64,000 bases of DNA from the NCBI RefSeq assembly GCF_005747095.1, contig NZ_SWLG01000003.1:1-64000 (forward strand), written 5' to 3'. Of this stretch, positions 34,806 to 43,999 are shown piece by piece (within the stretch, counting starts at the first letter, position 1; the number at the start of each line of letters is the position of its first letter). The notes under the pieces are model-generated. The model was not told where the DNA came from and did no database searches. It was given only the letters and a program-made list of their open reading frames with translations. A program made the translations under genes and the position numbers. This stretch comes from Exobacillus caeni. Lineage in GTDB: Bacteria > Bacillota > Bacilli > Bacillales > Guptibacillaceae.

Positions 34806-37256
34806 GTGAAAAAAGCACCTTTTTATTATTTCTTTTGTAATCATTGGACACAGGGAGGAATTGGATTTGCGTTCCCTACAGGCTGGTATAACGGAAAGAA
34901 ATATAACCGAACTTTTTCTACTGTGTATACCATTCATAAGATGTTAGATGCCGCAGATAAGTATCCTGGATTAAAAGTATCGATGGAATTGGATGCTTAT
35001 GCGTATGAAGAAGTTGAAAAAGAAGACCCGGGCTGTATAAAGCGATTAAAGAAGTATATTAAAGAAGAGAAAGCCGCGGTTGATGGAGGTACATATGGAC
35101 AGCCTTTTGGACAGGACTATGGCTGGGAACCAAATATAAGACAATTAACATATGGAAGAAAAACAGTTAAAGAGGTATTGGACTATGATGTTCGAGCTTT
35201 TTTAGTTGAAGAACAATGGTTTCACCCTCAAATGCCACAAATACTAAAAAAGAGCGGTTTTGAATATGCATCATTACAAAACCAGAATTCTGGACAGGTG
35301 AAGCCTTTGAATAAATCCATGATACTTTGGAAAGGAATTGATGGGATTAAGATCCCTTCCATTCCTGCGAATGATCTAATGGTTTCCTGTGTCAGGCAAT
35401 ATACTGGATACGATGGGTATAAAGAAAGACTGCAAGATTATGAGCGGCCGCTATTGTTTCAGTGGGTTGAAATATGGCCGCCGGGAATGGACTGGGGAGC
35501 AAGTGTAGAACCATTTGAGAAAGCGATAAACCAGGTTGAAGAATGGGGTGGAAAACCTGTCACATTACAGGAATATTTTGACCTTGAGATAGAAGGGAGA
35601 AATCTGGAGGAAATTTACATCCCTCTAGATCAATCCAACTATACAAACAATTGGTATCAAGGCGGTGGCTGGGGATATGATGGTGATCAAGTCATTATGT
35701 GGGACCAAAAAGCTGAACAGGCACTACTTGCTTATGAATCGTTTTCAGCAGTTCAACATATAGATACCCAGGTAGATAATAGTGCAGAAATAGAACGTCT
35801 ATGGAAGCATTTGCTGATTTTGCAAAACCATGATTTTTCTGTCGCGCGTAGTTATCGTGCTATTACAGAAGAAGGACTCACAACAGAAGCAGGATCGTAC
35901 GGTATAGCGAAATACAAAGAGTTAACCTCAACATGTTTGTATGGTATAGATAAATTTTTTCCTGAAAAGATAGGAAACCATTTAGTGGTTTCTAATTATA
36001 ATGGCGTCATGAAACAAAAGGCAGTTCCTTTTGAAATTGAATCAGCAGAAAGCAACATCTCCCTGGAGCAGGATGGAGAAGATATTCCGTTTTATATTAC
36101 GGATAATAATGGTGGGAAAATAAGCGGAATAATGGTTCCGAAAATGCCGGCTCTGGGATATTCCACAGTAACAATAAAGAATGGGAAAGGAGAAAATTTC
36201 TCTAGCGTTCAGACAGGGGAAGATTGGATTGAAGATGAAAATTTCATGATAAAATGGAGAAAAGGATCATGGAATATTGAAATCTATAACAAAAATAATG
36301 ATCAAAGGGTAGACTTCACCGGTTTTACAGGGCCAATAGGCAAACAAAATGAACATGGGGGACCATTTCCAGCGTTAAGCCCGGCGCATGAAGTGTTTAC
36401 TTTTGCTTTTGATGGTACTACGCATTGTCCTGATCAGCTCTCTCTTTCTCGCATACAAGCAGAAATAGAATCATCGAATTCTTTAGAAAGTACTCTGAAG
36501 CTGCATTGTGACTTACTGACACTCCATACAACAGAAACACCGGTGGCTTTTGCTGAATCTAGAGTAACGATAAATCACATTACGAATGAAGTGAAGTGCC
36601 AGTCTTATTTGTATACGGGTGTATACCTCTCCGTACAGGCACATGCAGTATTTAACCATTCACTGAATGAGGCGGAATACTATCGTGACTTTCCATTTGG
36701 TGAGGAAAGGACCGAAAAGAATGAAGGGTACGCTAATTCATACGTAAGAGTGCAAAATGAACAGAAAGGGTTTACATTAGTTCATCCAGGAGTGCAAAGA
36801 ATAGAGTTACAAAGGGACCATGATAAGGGAGCTGTCAAACATTTATTAGCCCGGGATAAGATATTCGGAGAGTATGAATGGACTTTTTCCCTCCATTTTG
36901 GCAAACATGAGCCCCATGAAAGTGCCAGGCTTTCAAAAGCCGACCGTGCGTTAGTTGTTGTGAAACAAACAGAAAAACCTAAAACAAATGAGTTTTTAGC
37001 TATTGAAGACGATCGTTTGATCATGTCTTCTTTCTCAAAGCAATCCGAGTGTTACTTTCTTAGGATAGTTAACTATTCAAATGAAACATTACAAAGGAAG
37101 ACAATCTCCTTACCTAATCATTTTACAAAATTTCAAGAAGTGGATTTTGAGGGTAATCTCCTTGCAGATGTGAATTTTACCGTAAAGGATTCTTGTACAC
37201 AATTAGTTCTAGATTTTTCACCGTGGGAAATAGTGACCTTAAAATGCATGGTTTGA
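34806..37256 (+). CDS. GH38-like alpha-mannosidase-family protein, divergent active site
   Basis: 816-residue cytoplasmic protein (GTG start, ACTAAAGGAGGACTATAA upstream). Its N-terminal about 300 residues resemble the GH38/GH57-type barrel, and QNHDFSVARSY (about residues 340-350) resembles the GH38 HHD block, followed by a C-terminal beta-rich half as in alpha-mannosidases. The canonical GH38 nucleophile segment (Asp in DPFGHS) is not seen; the matching region reads FLVEEQWFHPQMPQIL, so a Glu or another residue may serve instead, or the enzyme may use a different chemistry. It lies between two Gfo/Idh genes. Family assignment is moderate; no substrate can be named. Confidence 0.6.
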   Translation: MKKAPFYYFFCNHWTQGGIGFAFPTGWYNGKKYNRTFSTVYTIHKMLDAADKYPGLKVSMELDAYAYEEVEKEDPGCIKRLKKYIKEEKAAVDGGTYGQPFGQDYGWEPNIRQLTYGRKTVKEVLDYDVRAFLVEEQWFHPQMPQILKKSGFEYASLQNQNSGQVKPLNKSMILWKGIDGIKIPSIPANDLMVSCVRQYTGYDGYKERLQDYERPLLFQWVEIWPPGMDWGASVEPFEKAINQVEEWGGKPVTLQEYFDLEIEGRNLEEIYIPLDQSNYTNNWYQGGGWGYDGDQVIMWDQKAEQALLAYESFSAVQHIDTQVDNSAEIERLWKHLLILQNHDFSVARSYRAITEEGLTTEAGSYGIAKYKELTSTCLYGIDKFFPEKIGNHLVVSNYNGVMKQKAVPFEIESAESNISLEQDGEDIPFYITDNNGGKISGIMVPKMPALGYSTVTIKNGKGENFSSVQTGEDWIEDENFMIKWRKGSWNIEIYNKNNDQRVDFTGFTGPIGKQNEHGGPFPALSPAHEVFTFAFDGTTHCPDQLSLSRIQAEIESSNSLESTLKLHCDLLTLHTTETPVAFAESRVTINHITNEVKCQSYLYTGVYLSVQAHAVFNHSLNEAEYYRDFPFGEERTEKNEGYANSYVRVQNEQKGFTLVHPGVQRIELQRDHDKGAVKHLLARDKIFGEYEWTFSLHFGKHEPHESARLSKADRALVVVKQTEKPKTNEFLAIEDDRLIMSSFSKQSECYFLRIVNYSNETLQRKTISLPNHFTKFQEVDFEGNLLADVNFTVKDSCTQLVLDFSPWEIVTLKCMV

Positions 37257-37306
37257 TCTTTCTTTAAGGGATTTACTTTTATTTGAGAGAAGAGAGGAGG
37301 GTTTTT

Positions 37307-38326
37307 TTGCTTAATGTTGCTTTGTTAAGTAAATGGCATGTTCATGCTGATGATTATGCCAGCCAGGCTGTGAAAAACAAGAGTGTTTCAGTTAAATTAG
37401 TTTGGGATGAAGATAGTAAACGGGGAAACGAATGGGCGGAGGAGTTAGGAGTTCCTCTTGAACCCGATTTGGAAAAAGTTTTAAGAAATCCAGAGATTGA
37501 TGCAGTTATCATAACCTCGCCAACCAGTTTGCACAAAAGCATTATATTGGCAGCTGCCGACCATAAGAAGCATATTTTCACTGAAAAAGTTTTAGCTTTT
37601 ACGGTGAAAGATTGTGATGAAATCTATGATGCCGTAAACAGAAATAATATTCAACTAATGGTTTCTCTCCCTAAGTTAACAGATAATTATTTTCTCTTTG
37701 CCCAGAGAGTAGTAGAAGATGGCATACTCGGTCGATTAACCTCCGTCCGATGTAGAGTTGCACATAATGGAGGTATACCGTTTGAAGGGAATCCTTATGG
37801 ATGGCTTCCCTCTCATTTCTTTAGCTTAAATGAAACAGGAGGAGGTGCACTGATTGATCTTGGGGCACATCCAATTTACCTGGTGAATAGGCTTGCTGGA
37901 AAAGCGAAAGCAGTGACAGCTGTTTTTCAACATGTTTTTGGACATGAAGTAGAAGACAGTGCAACGGTAACTGTTGAGTACGAATCAGGCATCATCGGTT
38001 CAATCGAAACAGGGTTTGTGACCAGCTTTAGTCCGTTCCAGTTGGAGCTTTATGGTACAGATGGGGCCCTTATGATAGAAAACGAGAAAATCCGTTATAA
38101 GAACAAGCGGGATAATGCACAGTGGCAAATTCCAGATCAACTGCCAGCCCCTTTACCTATGCCCTTCACACAATGGGTGAATTCGATTATAAATAACGAA
38201 CCAACCTCTATAAAAAAGGAAGATGTTCAAAATCTTACCTTGATTAACCAGGCCGCATCCCTTTCGAATAAACAAGGGCGGCGAGTCCAAGTTAGTGAAA
38301 TAGAAAAAAAAGGAGGATTTTTTTAA
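37307..38326 (+). CDS. Gfo/Idh/MocA-family oxidoreductase 3
   Basis: 339-residue dehydrogenase. The TTG at 37307 is preferred because GGAGG (37296-37300) precedes it by six bases; a TTG at 37283 would add eight residues without a site. The N-terminus NVALLSKWHVHADDYASQA lacks the usual GxGxxG loop, a feature of one Gfo/Idh branch. HIFTEKVLAFTVKDCDE carries EK followed by Val instead of Pro. The C-terminal domain has ETGGGALIDLGAHPIYLVNRL with the conserved His. It is the last enzyme of the island and is followed by a weak hairpin at 38415. Confidence 0.8.
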   Translation: MLNVALLSKWHVHADDYASQAVKNKSVSVKLVWDEDSKRGNEWAEELGVPLEPDLEKVLRNPEIDAVIITSPTSLHKSIILAAADHKKHIFTEKVLAFTVKDCDEIYDAVNRNNIQLMVSLPKLTDNYFLFAQRVVEDGILGRLTSVRCRVAHNGGIPFEGNPYGWLPSHFFSLNETGGGALIDLGAHPIYLVNRLAGKAKAVTAVFQHVFGHEVEDSATVTVEYESGIIGSIETGFVTSFSPFQLELYGTDGALMIENEKIRYKNKRDNAQWQIPDQLPAPLPMPFTQWVNSIINNEPTSIKKEDVQNLTLINQAASLSNKQGRRVQVSEIEKKGGFF

Positions 38327-38414
38327 CACCAATGAATTTGTTTATCCGCTGGCCAGTTTCTTGAAATGATATGTTTATCTTTCTTTTTCAATAAAAGAGT
38401 TTTGTTAAAGAACA

Positions 38415-38449
38415 GACTAAGGACACTCTGCAGAAGGGTGTCTTTAGTC
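38415..38449 (+). terminator. Hairpin at the end of the glycan island
   Basis: GACTAAGGACAC pairs imperfectly with GGTGTCTTTAGTC. There is no long T-tract after it, so it may act as a weak terminator or mRNA end. Confidence 0.5.
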
Positions 38450-38459
38450 ATTCGAACCA

Positions 38460-38705
38460 ATGTTTATAATGCTAGTGATCGTTTATGGAATCTCGCTATC
38501 TGTTATCGTAGATGTTGCGACAAAGCATCCGAAAACCAGAACGGTGAATTCTTTTTTTATTCATATCTTTGGTGCGCTACCATGGGTGGTTATAGGGTTT
38601 TATGGTCTGATCGGACATTACGCATTTCCGATTGTAATGGTATTTTTTGTGGTGGATGAAATTGGTTTATTTTTAGTTGGATTTTTCGCGAGGAGAGACG
38701 GTTGA
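38460..38705 (+). CDS. Small hydrophobic membrane protein of unknown function
   Basis: 81-residue frame with three hydrophobic stretches (residues about 1-19, 32-51 and 55-75) separated by short charged turns, and a basic end FFARRDG. I do not recognise a family. No convincing ribosome site precedes the ATG, and an overlapping frame (38366-38659) is less protein-like. Whether it is expressed is uncertain. It stands alone between the glycan island and the opine locus. Confidence 0.45.
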   Translation: MFIMLVIVYGISLSVIVDVATKHPKTRTVNSFFIHIFGALPWVVIGFYGLIGHYAFPIVMVFFVVDEIGLFLVGFFARRDG

Positions 38706-38960
38706 TCAAAATAATTATATATAAGACATTTAAAATACAGAAGGAGCTGTTTCATAATTGTCTGACTCTCTCCGTTTGACATAAGTTCTTCTATAAGATG
38801 TGTTAGAGGTGTCAGACACTTTGCTTTTAAGTCAGATTTCTTATCCTTTTGTATAAAAAAGCACTTTCCTTTTCTTTTTTTTGTAAATATTAAACTGAAT
38901 AGTATTTCTTTTATAATGGCATAAAGGTTGAGAATAGGGAGGCTACCGATATCAATATCA
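38706..38960. other. Intergenic region with repeat remnants
   Basis: About 250 bases without a gene. It contains GTGTCAGACACTTTGCTTTTAAGTCA (positions about 38811-38836), a variant of the hairpin element at 2700-2741, and related GTCTGACT and TTTGACATA fragments. A ribosome site AGGGAGG occurs at 38936-38942 ahead of the next gene. Confidence 0.6.
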
Positions 38961-38995
38961 ATGATTCTAAAATAAGAACGATAGGATTTCCTATA

Positions 38996-40069
38996 ATGGA
39001 CAAAGAGCAGGGAGAGAAGAGGGATTTTCTGCCTGACTTCTTTGCAGATTTTATTAACTATGACACTTCCGTTTATTTGGAAAAAGGATATGGGGAGAAA
39101 CTGGGTTACATAGAAGAAGATTATTTACAAGTGAATCCGAATATAAGTTTTGTGAAAAGAGAGGAAGTATTTAATAAAGACTTGATTGTTGTTATTCGTT
39201 CGCCAGAGTATGAATGGATCAAACAAATGAAACCTAATTCTTCACTGCTGTCGATGCTGCATTACGAGACTCGTCCGGCGCTGTTAAAGCTTTTAAAAGA
39301 GAAAAAGATTAACGCTTTTTCCCTTGATTCGATCGTCGACGATGATTTTAAAAGGATGATGGTAACCTATGAAATGACGGCTTATGGCGGTGTCTATCAT
39401 GCATTAGAACATATCGATAAGAGTAAGGTTGATAACCGGCCGTTAAAAGTAACAATTATGGGGCTGGGCAATCTTGGAGTAGAAGCGGGAAGGTGCTTTT
39501 CCAGACTCTACAACGAATTTAATCTAAAAGAAAAAAATATTCATGGTGTTAGAGTGGAATATCTGGAAAGAGAAATAACTCCTTTTAAAGAGGAGTTGAA
39601 AGCGATCTTTGAAGAGACTGATATTCTAGTAGATGCGACCAAAAGACCCGACCCTGAGAAGGTCATTATTCCAAACAGCCTATTAAACTATTTGCCTGAG
39701 CATGCTGTTGTTCTTGATTTAACGGCAGATCCGTATGAAGAAAAGAATGGGGTCCAACAGGGAAAAGCGATAGAAGGACTCCCCCATGGAAATATTGATG
39801 AATATGTATTTCCGGTTTCCCATGGGAAATGGAATGAGCTTCCTGGATATGTAGATTCAGACAACAGACGACTTGCGATAAGCTGCAATGCCTGGCCTAG
39901 TGTGACCCCTGACAAATGTATGGAAGTGTACGGCAAGAAGATACGTCCGTTTATTGATGTCTTGCTAAGGAACGGAACCAGTTTAGATGCACACTCGAAG
40001 GACTTGTATGAAAGAGCGCTTTATCGTTCAACGATTCCTTATTTTGAAAAGCAACTAACTGCTATATAA
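38996..40069 (+). CDS. AlaDH/PNT-family dehydrogenase, similar to N5-(carboxyethyl)ornithine synthase
   Basis: 357 residues from the first in-frame ATG. The central Rossmann loop VTIMGLGNLGVEAGR (about residues 151-165) and the N-terminal lobe fit the alanine dehydrogenase/transhydrogenase superfamily. The gene resembles the branch with Lactococcus CEO synthase, which reductively joins pyruvate to ornithine. The reading frame upstream of the ATG continues KIRTIGFPI, exactly the expected beginning of the protein, but no start codon in that frame lies there. Adding one A to the run at 38969-38972 would link it to the ATG at 38961 (MILKIRTIGFPI). The 5' end therefore looks frameshifted, or it uses a non-standard start near 38951 served by AGGGAGG. 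The nearby opine dehydrogenase gene fits an opine-type role. Confidence 0.65.
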   Translation: MDKEQGEKRDFLPDFFADFINYDTSVYLEKGYGEKLGYIEEDYLQVNPNISFVKREEVFNKDLIVVIRSPEYEWIKQMKPNSSLLSMLHYETRPALLKLLKEKKINAFSLDSIVDDDFKRMMVTYEMTAYGGVYHALEHIDKSKVDNRPLKVTIMGLGNLGVEAGRCFSRLYNEFNLKEKNIHGVRVEYLEREITPFKEELKAIFEETDILVDATKRPDPEKVIIPNSLLNYLPEHAVVLDLTADPYEEKNGVQQGKAIEGLPHGNIDEYVFPVSHGKWNELPGYVDSDNRRLAISCNAWPSVTPDKCMEVYGKKIRPFIDVLLRNGTSLDAHSKDLYERALYRSTIPYFEKQLTAI

Positions 40070-40074
40070 AAAGT

Positions 40075-40157
40075 AATAAGCTGACTCAAAATGGCCTGGC
40101 TTTCTCCTTTAACAAGGCGTTGGAGGACAGAACCATTTAGCAGAGTCAGCTCTTATT
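40075..40157. terminator. Bidirectional terminator
   Basis: AATAAGCTGACTC (40075-40087) pairs with GAGTCAGCTCTTATT (40143-40157). A second inner pairing is possible (AAATGG with CCATTT). It lies between convergent genes. Confidence 0.75.
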
Positions 40158-41788
40158 TATTTCGGTAACGGAAGGCTTGCGTTTGATTGTTCTTCAAACA
40201 TATGATGTATAAGCAGTGCAAGCTCTACCTCCAGGCGATCATTAAAATCGAGCAAATCGCGATTAATCATAGATTCTATTTTATTGATCCGGTACTTTAA
40301 GGTGTGCCGATGAATAAAAAGGGCGTCCGCAGCATCATTGGATTTCATTTTTTTCATATATACAATCAGCGTTTCCAGTAAATCTGGATGTTTTAAAAGT
40401 TCTCCCAATGTTCGCTTATAAAAGTCGCATAAAATTTCAGGGCTCTGGTCGAGAAGTGGGAGTAAAAGTTTATAAAGTCCCAGATCATTGTAATGAAGGC
40501 ACTTTTCTTTTTTCCACACTGAGTCAATGATGGAAAGGGTTTCTTGAGCTTCCCTGTAGGAACGCTTGTAATCGATAAATTCTTTATAATAGTTTCCAAT
40601 AGCAGTAGATAGTGTTACCTGATAGTTGCTTTTCGCCGCCTGAGAAATAGCTTTAAATACTTTCGCAAGACTCACACGGTGGGGGTGCGGATTGGAAATA
40701 AGTAGAACATACTTATCGCTGAATAGCTTGAAGAGCACGTTTAATCCATTTTCTTTTAAACGTTTTAACATAAGCTGAAGAACTTTAACGTCGGTCTCCG
40801 GTTCTTTTTTCTTTACATCAATATAGTCATTAATGGAAACGATCGACACGCACGTTTCATACGTTCCAATTTTATAACCGAGTGCTTCGCCTTTTGAGTA
40901 GATTTCGAGAGCATCTTTTTCATCACCGGTTAATAGCTGCTCAACAAAATCTGCCTGCAGCTTGTCTTCTTTTTCTTTTAAACTGGATATCTTAATGAAT
41001 TCGAGCGCACAAATGGTCGAGGCGTGCTGGATTGCAATTTCTTCAAATTCATTAAAAGGCTGGGATTTTAAGGCGACAAAGTATCCATACACCTGCTGTT
41101 TGGAACGAATGGGTGCAATAAACAAATATCCCTCGTCCAGTTTTATAGATTTATAAGTGGAGATTCCTCTATCAAACTCTTCTTTAAAGCTGTATATTAG
41201 ATTGAAAATTATTTCTGAGTCAATTGAAAATGGGCCCTGCGCAGATGTGAAGAGCTCGTTCGTGTTATGGTCATACACTTTTAGCTGCTGGCCGATCAAT
41301 TCGCTTATCGTGCTTGTGATCAATTGTATCCCCTGGCCTTTTAGGGCTATATCCGTGAGCTGTTTGTATAGCCGCTCAGAGAAATGGATTTTCTCAAATT
41401 GCTTGTTCATGATGTATTTATGTATAACTTTTGTTATTTCAGAAAAAGTGACTTCCTTGGATATTTCGATAACTGGAAAGTTGTAGTCGTTTCCATATTG
41501 GATTAAAGCTTCTGGAATTTCTTCTAAATAATAACCGGTCTGTATGACGATGCCTGATAATCCTTGCCGTACTAAATTAGGAATGAGCGTGTCTTTTAGA
41601 AATTCATTAGAAACCAGGTCAAATGCAGTTGTCATTAACAATTCGCCGCTTTCTAATTGATCTAAATCTTCAAGAACTTCGAAGATTGTAACCCATCTAA
41701 TCGACCTGCTTTGTCCTTTGTCCCCTGCAACTAATTTTGCTTTATTAAATGTTGGAAGAGACAACATTTCTTTAATGGTAATGGCCAT
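40157..41788 (-). CDS. PucR-family transcriptional regulator
   Basis: 543-residue regulator with the PucR N-terminal domain (MAITIKEMLSLPTFNKAKLVAG, residues 1-120), a central GGDEF-like region and a C-terminal PucR helix-turn-helix (NDAADALFIHRHTLKYRINKIESM, about residues 495-518). Members control purine, amino-acid or polyol catabolism as activators. The ATG at 41788 has AAAAGGA about ten bases upstream; a TTG at 41797 is too close to it. It is divergent from the opine dehydrogenase-like gene across 116 bases, the usual position for its target promoter. Confidence 0.85.
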   Translation of the reverse strand: MAITIKEMLSLPTFNKAKLVAGDKGQSRSIRWVTIFEVLEDLDQLESGELLMTTAFDLVSNEFLKDTLIPNLVRQGLSGIVIQTGYYLEEIPEALIQYGNDYNFPVIEISKEVTFSEITKVIHKYIMNKQFEKIHFSERLYKQLTDIALKGQGIQLITSTISELIGQQLKVYDHNTNELFTSAQGPFSIDSEIIFNLIYSFKEEFDRGISTYKSIKLDEGYLFIAPIRSKQQVYGYFVALKSQPFNEFEEIAIQHASTICALEFIKISSLKEKEDKLQADFVEQLLTGDEKDALEIYSKGEALGYKIGTYETCVSIVSINDYIDVKKKEPETDVKVLQLMLKRLKENGLNVLFKLFSDKYVLLISNPHPHRVSLAKVFKAISQAAKSNYQVTLSTAIGNYYKEFIDYKRSYREAQETLSIIDSVWKKEKCLHYNDLGLYKLLLPLLDQSPEILCDFYKRTLGELLKHPDLLETLIVYMKKMKSNDAADALFIHRHTLKYRINKIESMINRDLLDFNDRLEVELALLIHHMFEEQSNASLPLPK

Positions 41789-41904
41789 ATGTACCAAATC
41801 CTTTTCAGAAAATTCTATAATTATGATACCATGTAATTACTGGATTATCCAAATGGATAAAAGATTTTAGAGTGTAAATAGATCTTTGTTAGAGGTGAAT
41901 AATG

Positions 41905-42999
41905 ATGAAAATACTGATTATTGGAGCAGGTGCAGGCGGAGTTACAGCTGCAGCTGATTTGCTGTCACAGGGCTTTGACGTTTCCGTCTATGAATTGCCA
42001 GAATTTCAGCAGAACCTGTTTACTATGATTAAAGCTGGAAAAATAAAAGTAATAGGAGAGAGGAACTTTATTAGTCCTATTCCCGATATTAAGAATACGA
42101 TTGAGGATGCGATGGAAGAAGCTGACTCGGTGTTAGTAATGACACATGCATCTTCCCATATACAAATAGCAAGTTTGATTGCTCCGCATATAAAGGATGG
42201 GCAATCGGTGGTTCTGGTTCCTGGATACACTGGTGGGGCTCTTGTTTTTGAAAAGGTTTTTAAACAGCAAGGAGTCCGGGCTTCTTACATACTTGCGGAG
42301 ACGAACACATTGCCTTATGCATGCCGAAAAATAGCCGGTGAATCTGCTGTCTTGATGAAGCTTTATGTGGAGAAATTTCTTGTTTCCGCATTCCCTGCCA
42401 GTAAAAATGAAGAATTTTATAGTGCTTTTAAACAAATTTATCCGAATGCTGTCTTAACAGAAGACGTTCTTGCGACTGGATTTAACAATGGAAATCCCGT
42501 ATTAAACGTAGCACCTGTTGTGTTTAATGCAGGGAGAATCGAACACGCACACGGAGAATATTATCACTTTCAAGAGGGCGTCACTCCATCTGTCGCAAGG
42601 GTGTTGGAGCAAATAGATGAGGAAAGAATGAAGGTGGGCCGCCATTATGGCATTGATGTGATTCCTTATCTTGAGAGAGTTATAGAAACGGGCTATGTGA
42701 AAACGAACGATACATGGTATGACATGATCTCTACAAGTCCACATTTATCTGCGAAGGGACCAAACGACCTTGATCACCGATATCTTACCGAAGATGTTCC
42801 ATTCGGATTGGTTCCATGGATTGCATTAGCACGAAAAGCAAATATTAAGGTAGACTTGATGGAATCGCTAGTTCATTTGAGCTCGGCTTTAAAACAAGAA
42901 AATTATTTAGTGGCCGGGCGCAAGTTGGAAGAGATGGGAATTGAAAACCTTTCGAGGGAAGAGATTAAACACTATTTACAAACAGGCAGAATGGAATAA
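41905..42999 (+). CDS. Opine (octopine/nopaline) dehydrogenase-family protein
   Basis: 364-residue NAD(P)-dependent enzyme. The Rossmann motif ILIIGAGAGGVTAAADL is at residues 3-19, and VLVPGYTGGALVF and AETNTLPYACR follow. The C-terminal helical domain carries EYYHFQEGVTPSVARVLEQID, with the His and neighbouring residues typical of the NAD/NADP octopine/nopaline dehydrogenase family. Such enzymes make or split N-carboxyalkyl amino acids. AGAGGTGAATA fits the second of two adjacent ATG codons. Position between a PucR regulator and an amino-acid importer suggests opine uptake and cleavage; synthesis is an alternative. Confidence 0.83.
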   Translation: MKILIIGAGAGGVTAAADLLSQGFDVSVYELPEFQQNLFTMIKAGKIKVIGERNFISPIPDIKNTIEDAMEEADSVLVMTHASSHIQIASLIAPHIKDGQSVVLVPGYTGGALVFEKVFKQQGVRASYILAETNTLPYACRKIAGESAVLMKLYVEKFLVSAFPASKNEEFYSAFKQIYPNAVLTEDVLATGFNNGNPVLNVAPVVFNAGRIEHAHGEYYHFQEGVTPSVARVLEQIDEERMKVGRHYGIDVIPYLERVIETGYVKTNDTWYDMISTSPHLSAKGPNDLDHRYLTEDVPFGLVPWIALARKANIKVDLMESLVHLSSALKQENYLVAGRKLEEMGIENLSREEIKHYLQTGRME

Positions 43000-43144
43000 T
43001 ACTCATTCTTTATTCTAATCATTATCCAATTGTATAAAAAAACCCCTGTATTTTTTAGAAATTGTTTATATGTTTAAATTTCAGAATTTTTTATAATTTA
43101 CATAGAACATTAACAAAGGGAAAACTTTAAGGGGGAATAGTACA

Positions 43145-43924
43145 TTGAAGAAAACACTTCTTGTTTTGCTAACGGTTTTGGTAAGTGTAATGCTGGGAGC
43201 TTGTTCATCAAAAGAATCAGGTTCTGAGGCTAAGTCGACGCTTGAAAAGATTAAAGCAGAAGATGAAATCGTTGTTGCAATGGGTGGAAGATACCCGCCG
43301 TTTAACTATATGAACAAAGAGAATGAACTCGATGGGTTTGATGTTGATATTACAAAAGAACTTGCGAAACGCCTTGGCGTGGAAGAGAAAATCGTATCTA
43401 CTGAATGGGATTCGATCATTGCAGGTTTAAACGGTGGAAAGTTTGACATCATCCTGGGCAGTATGGCAATTACAGATGAGCGCCAGAAAAAAGTTGATTT
43501 TGTTCACTATTATACTTCAGGCGCAGCCGTCATTTTACCAGAAGGATCGGACATAAAAAGCGCTGATGAATTAAAGGGAAGGACCGTTGGAGTAGGCTTA
43601 GGGACAACCTATGAAGAGAAGGCGAGAGAGCTTGGAGCAGATGTGAAAACATACAGTTCAAGTACCGATGCATTTACAGATATGATGAACGGTAGAGTAG
43701 ATGCAGTAATTTCGGACAAGCTTCTTTCAACCTTTGCTATTCAAGAAAAAGGATATCCTTTCCATACTCTGGACAAATTGCTATACGAAGAGAAAATGGG
43801 AATTGCAGTTCGAAAAGATGACAAAGAACTTAAAGAAGAAATCCAAAAAATCATGGATAACATGATGGAAGATGGAACCTATGCCAAAATCAGCGAGAAA
43901 ACATTCGGAGAAGATATCAGATAA
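43145..43924 (+). CDS. Polar amino-acid ABC importer solute-binding lipoprotein
   Basis: 259-residue family 3 binding protein starting at TTG after AAGGGGGAATAGTACA. Signal peptide MKKTLLVLLTVLVSVMLGAC with lipobox Cys20. The mature part has VAMGGRYPPFNYMNKENELDGFDVDI, TEWDSIIAGLNGGKFDIILG and TVGVGLGTTYEEKA, the standard blocks of lysine/arginine/opine-binding proteins. A hairpin between this gene and the permease suggests higher expression of the binding protein. Ligand: a polar amino acid, or an opine given the neighbours. Confidence 0.9.
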   Translation: MKKTLLVLLTVLVSVMLGACSSKESGSEAKSTLEKIKAEDEIVVAMGGRYPPFNYMNKENELDGFDVDITKELAKRLGVEEKIVSTEWDSIIAGLNGGKFDIILGSMAITDERQKKVDFVHYYTSGAAVILPEGSDIKSADELKGRTVGVGLGTTYEEKARELGADVKTYSSSTDAFTDMMNGRVDAVISDKLLSTFAIQEKGYPFHTLDKLLYEEKMGIAVRKDDKELKEEIQKIMDNMMEDGTYAKISEKTFGEDIR

Positions 43925-43950
43925 TGAAAATTCAGCGTTGGTTTATCTAT

Positions 43951-43983
43951 GCAGTGCGATAGGCTTCGCACTGCTTTTGTTTT
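43951..43983 (+). terminator. Intra-operon hairpin after the binding protein
   Basis: GCAGTGCGA (43951-43959) pairs with TCGCACTGC (43966-43974), then TTTTGTTTT. It probably attenuates read-through to the permease or protects the upstream mRNA. Confidence 0.75.
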
Positions 43984-43999
43984 ATAAGGAGGGAAAATC

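Noticed and set aside
38366-38659. 97-residue frame overlapping the small membrane protein at 38460
   Set aside because: Cys- and Arg-rich translation with no membrane pattern; the overlapping frame is more protein-like.
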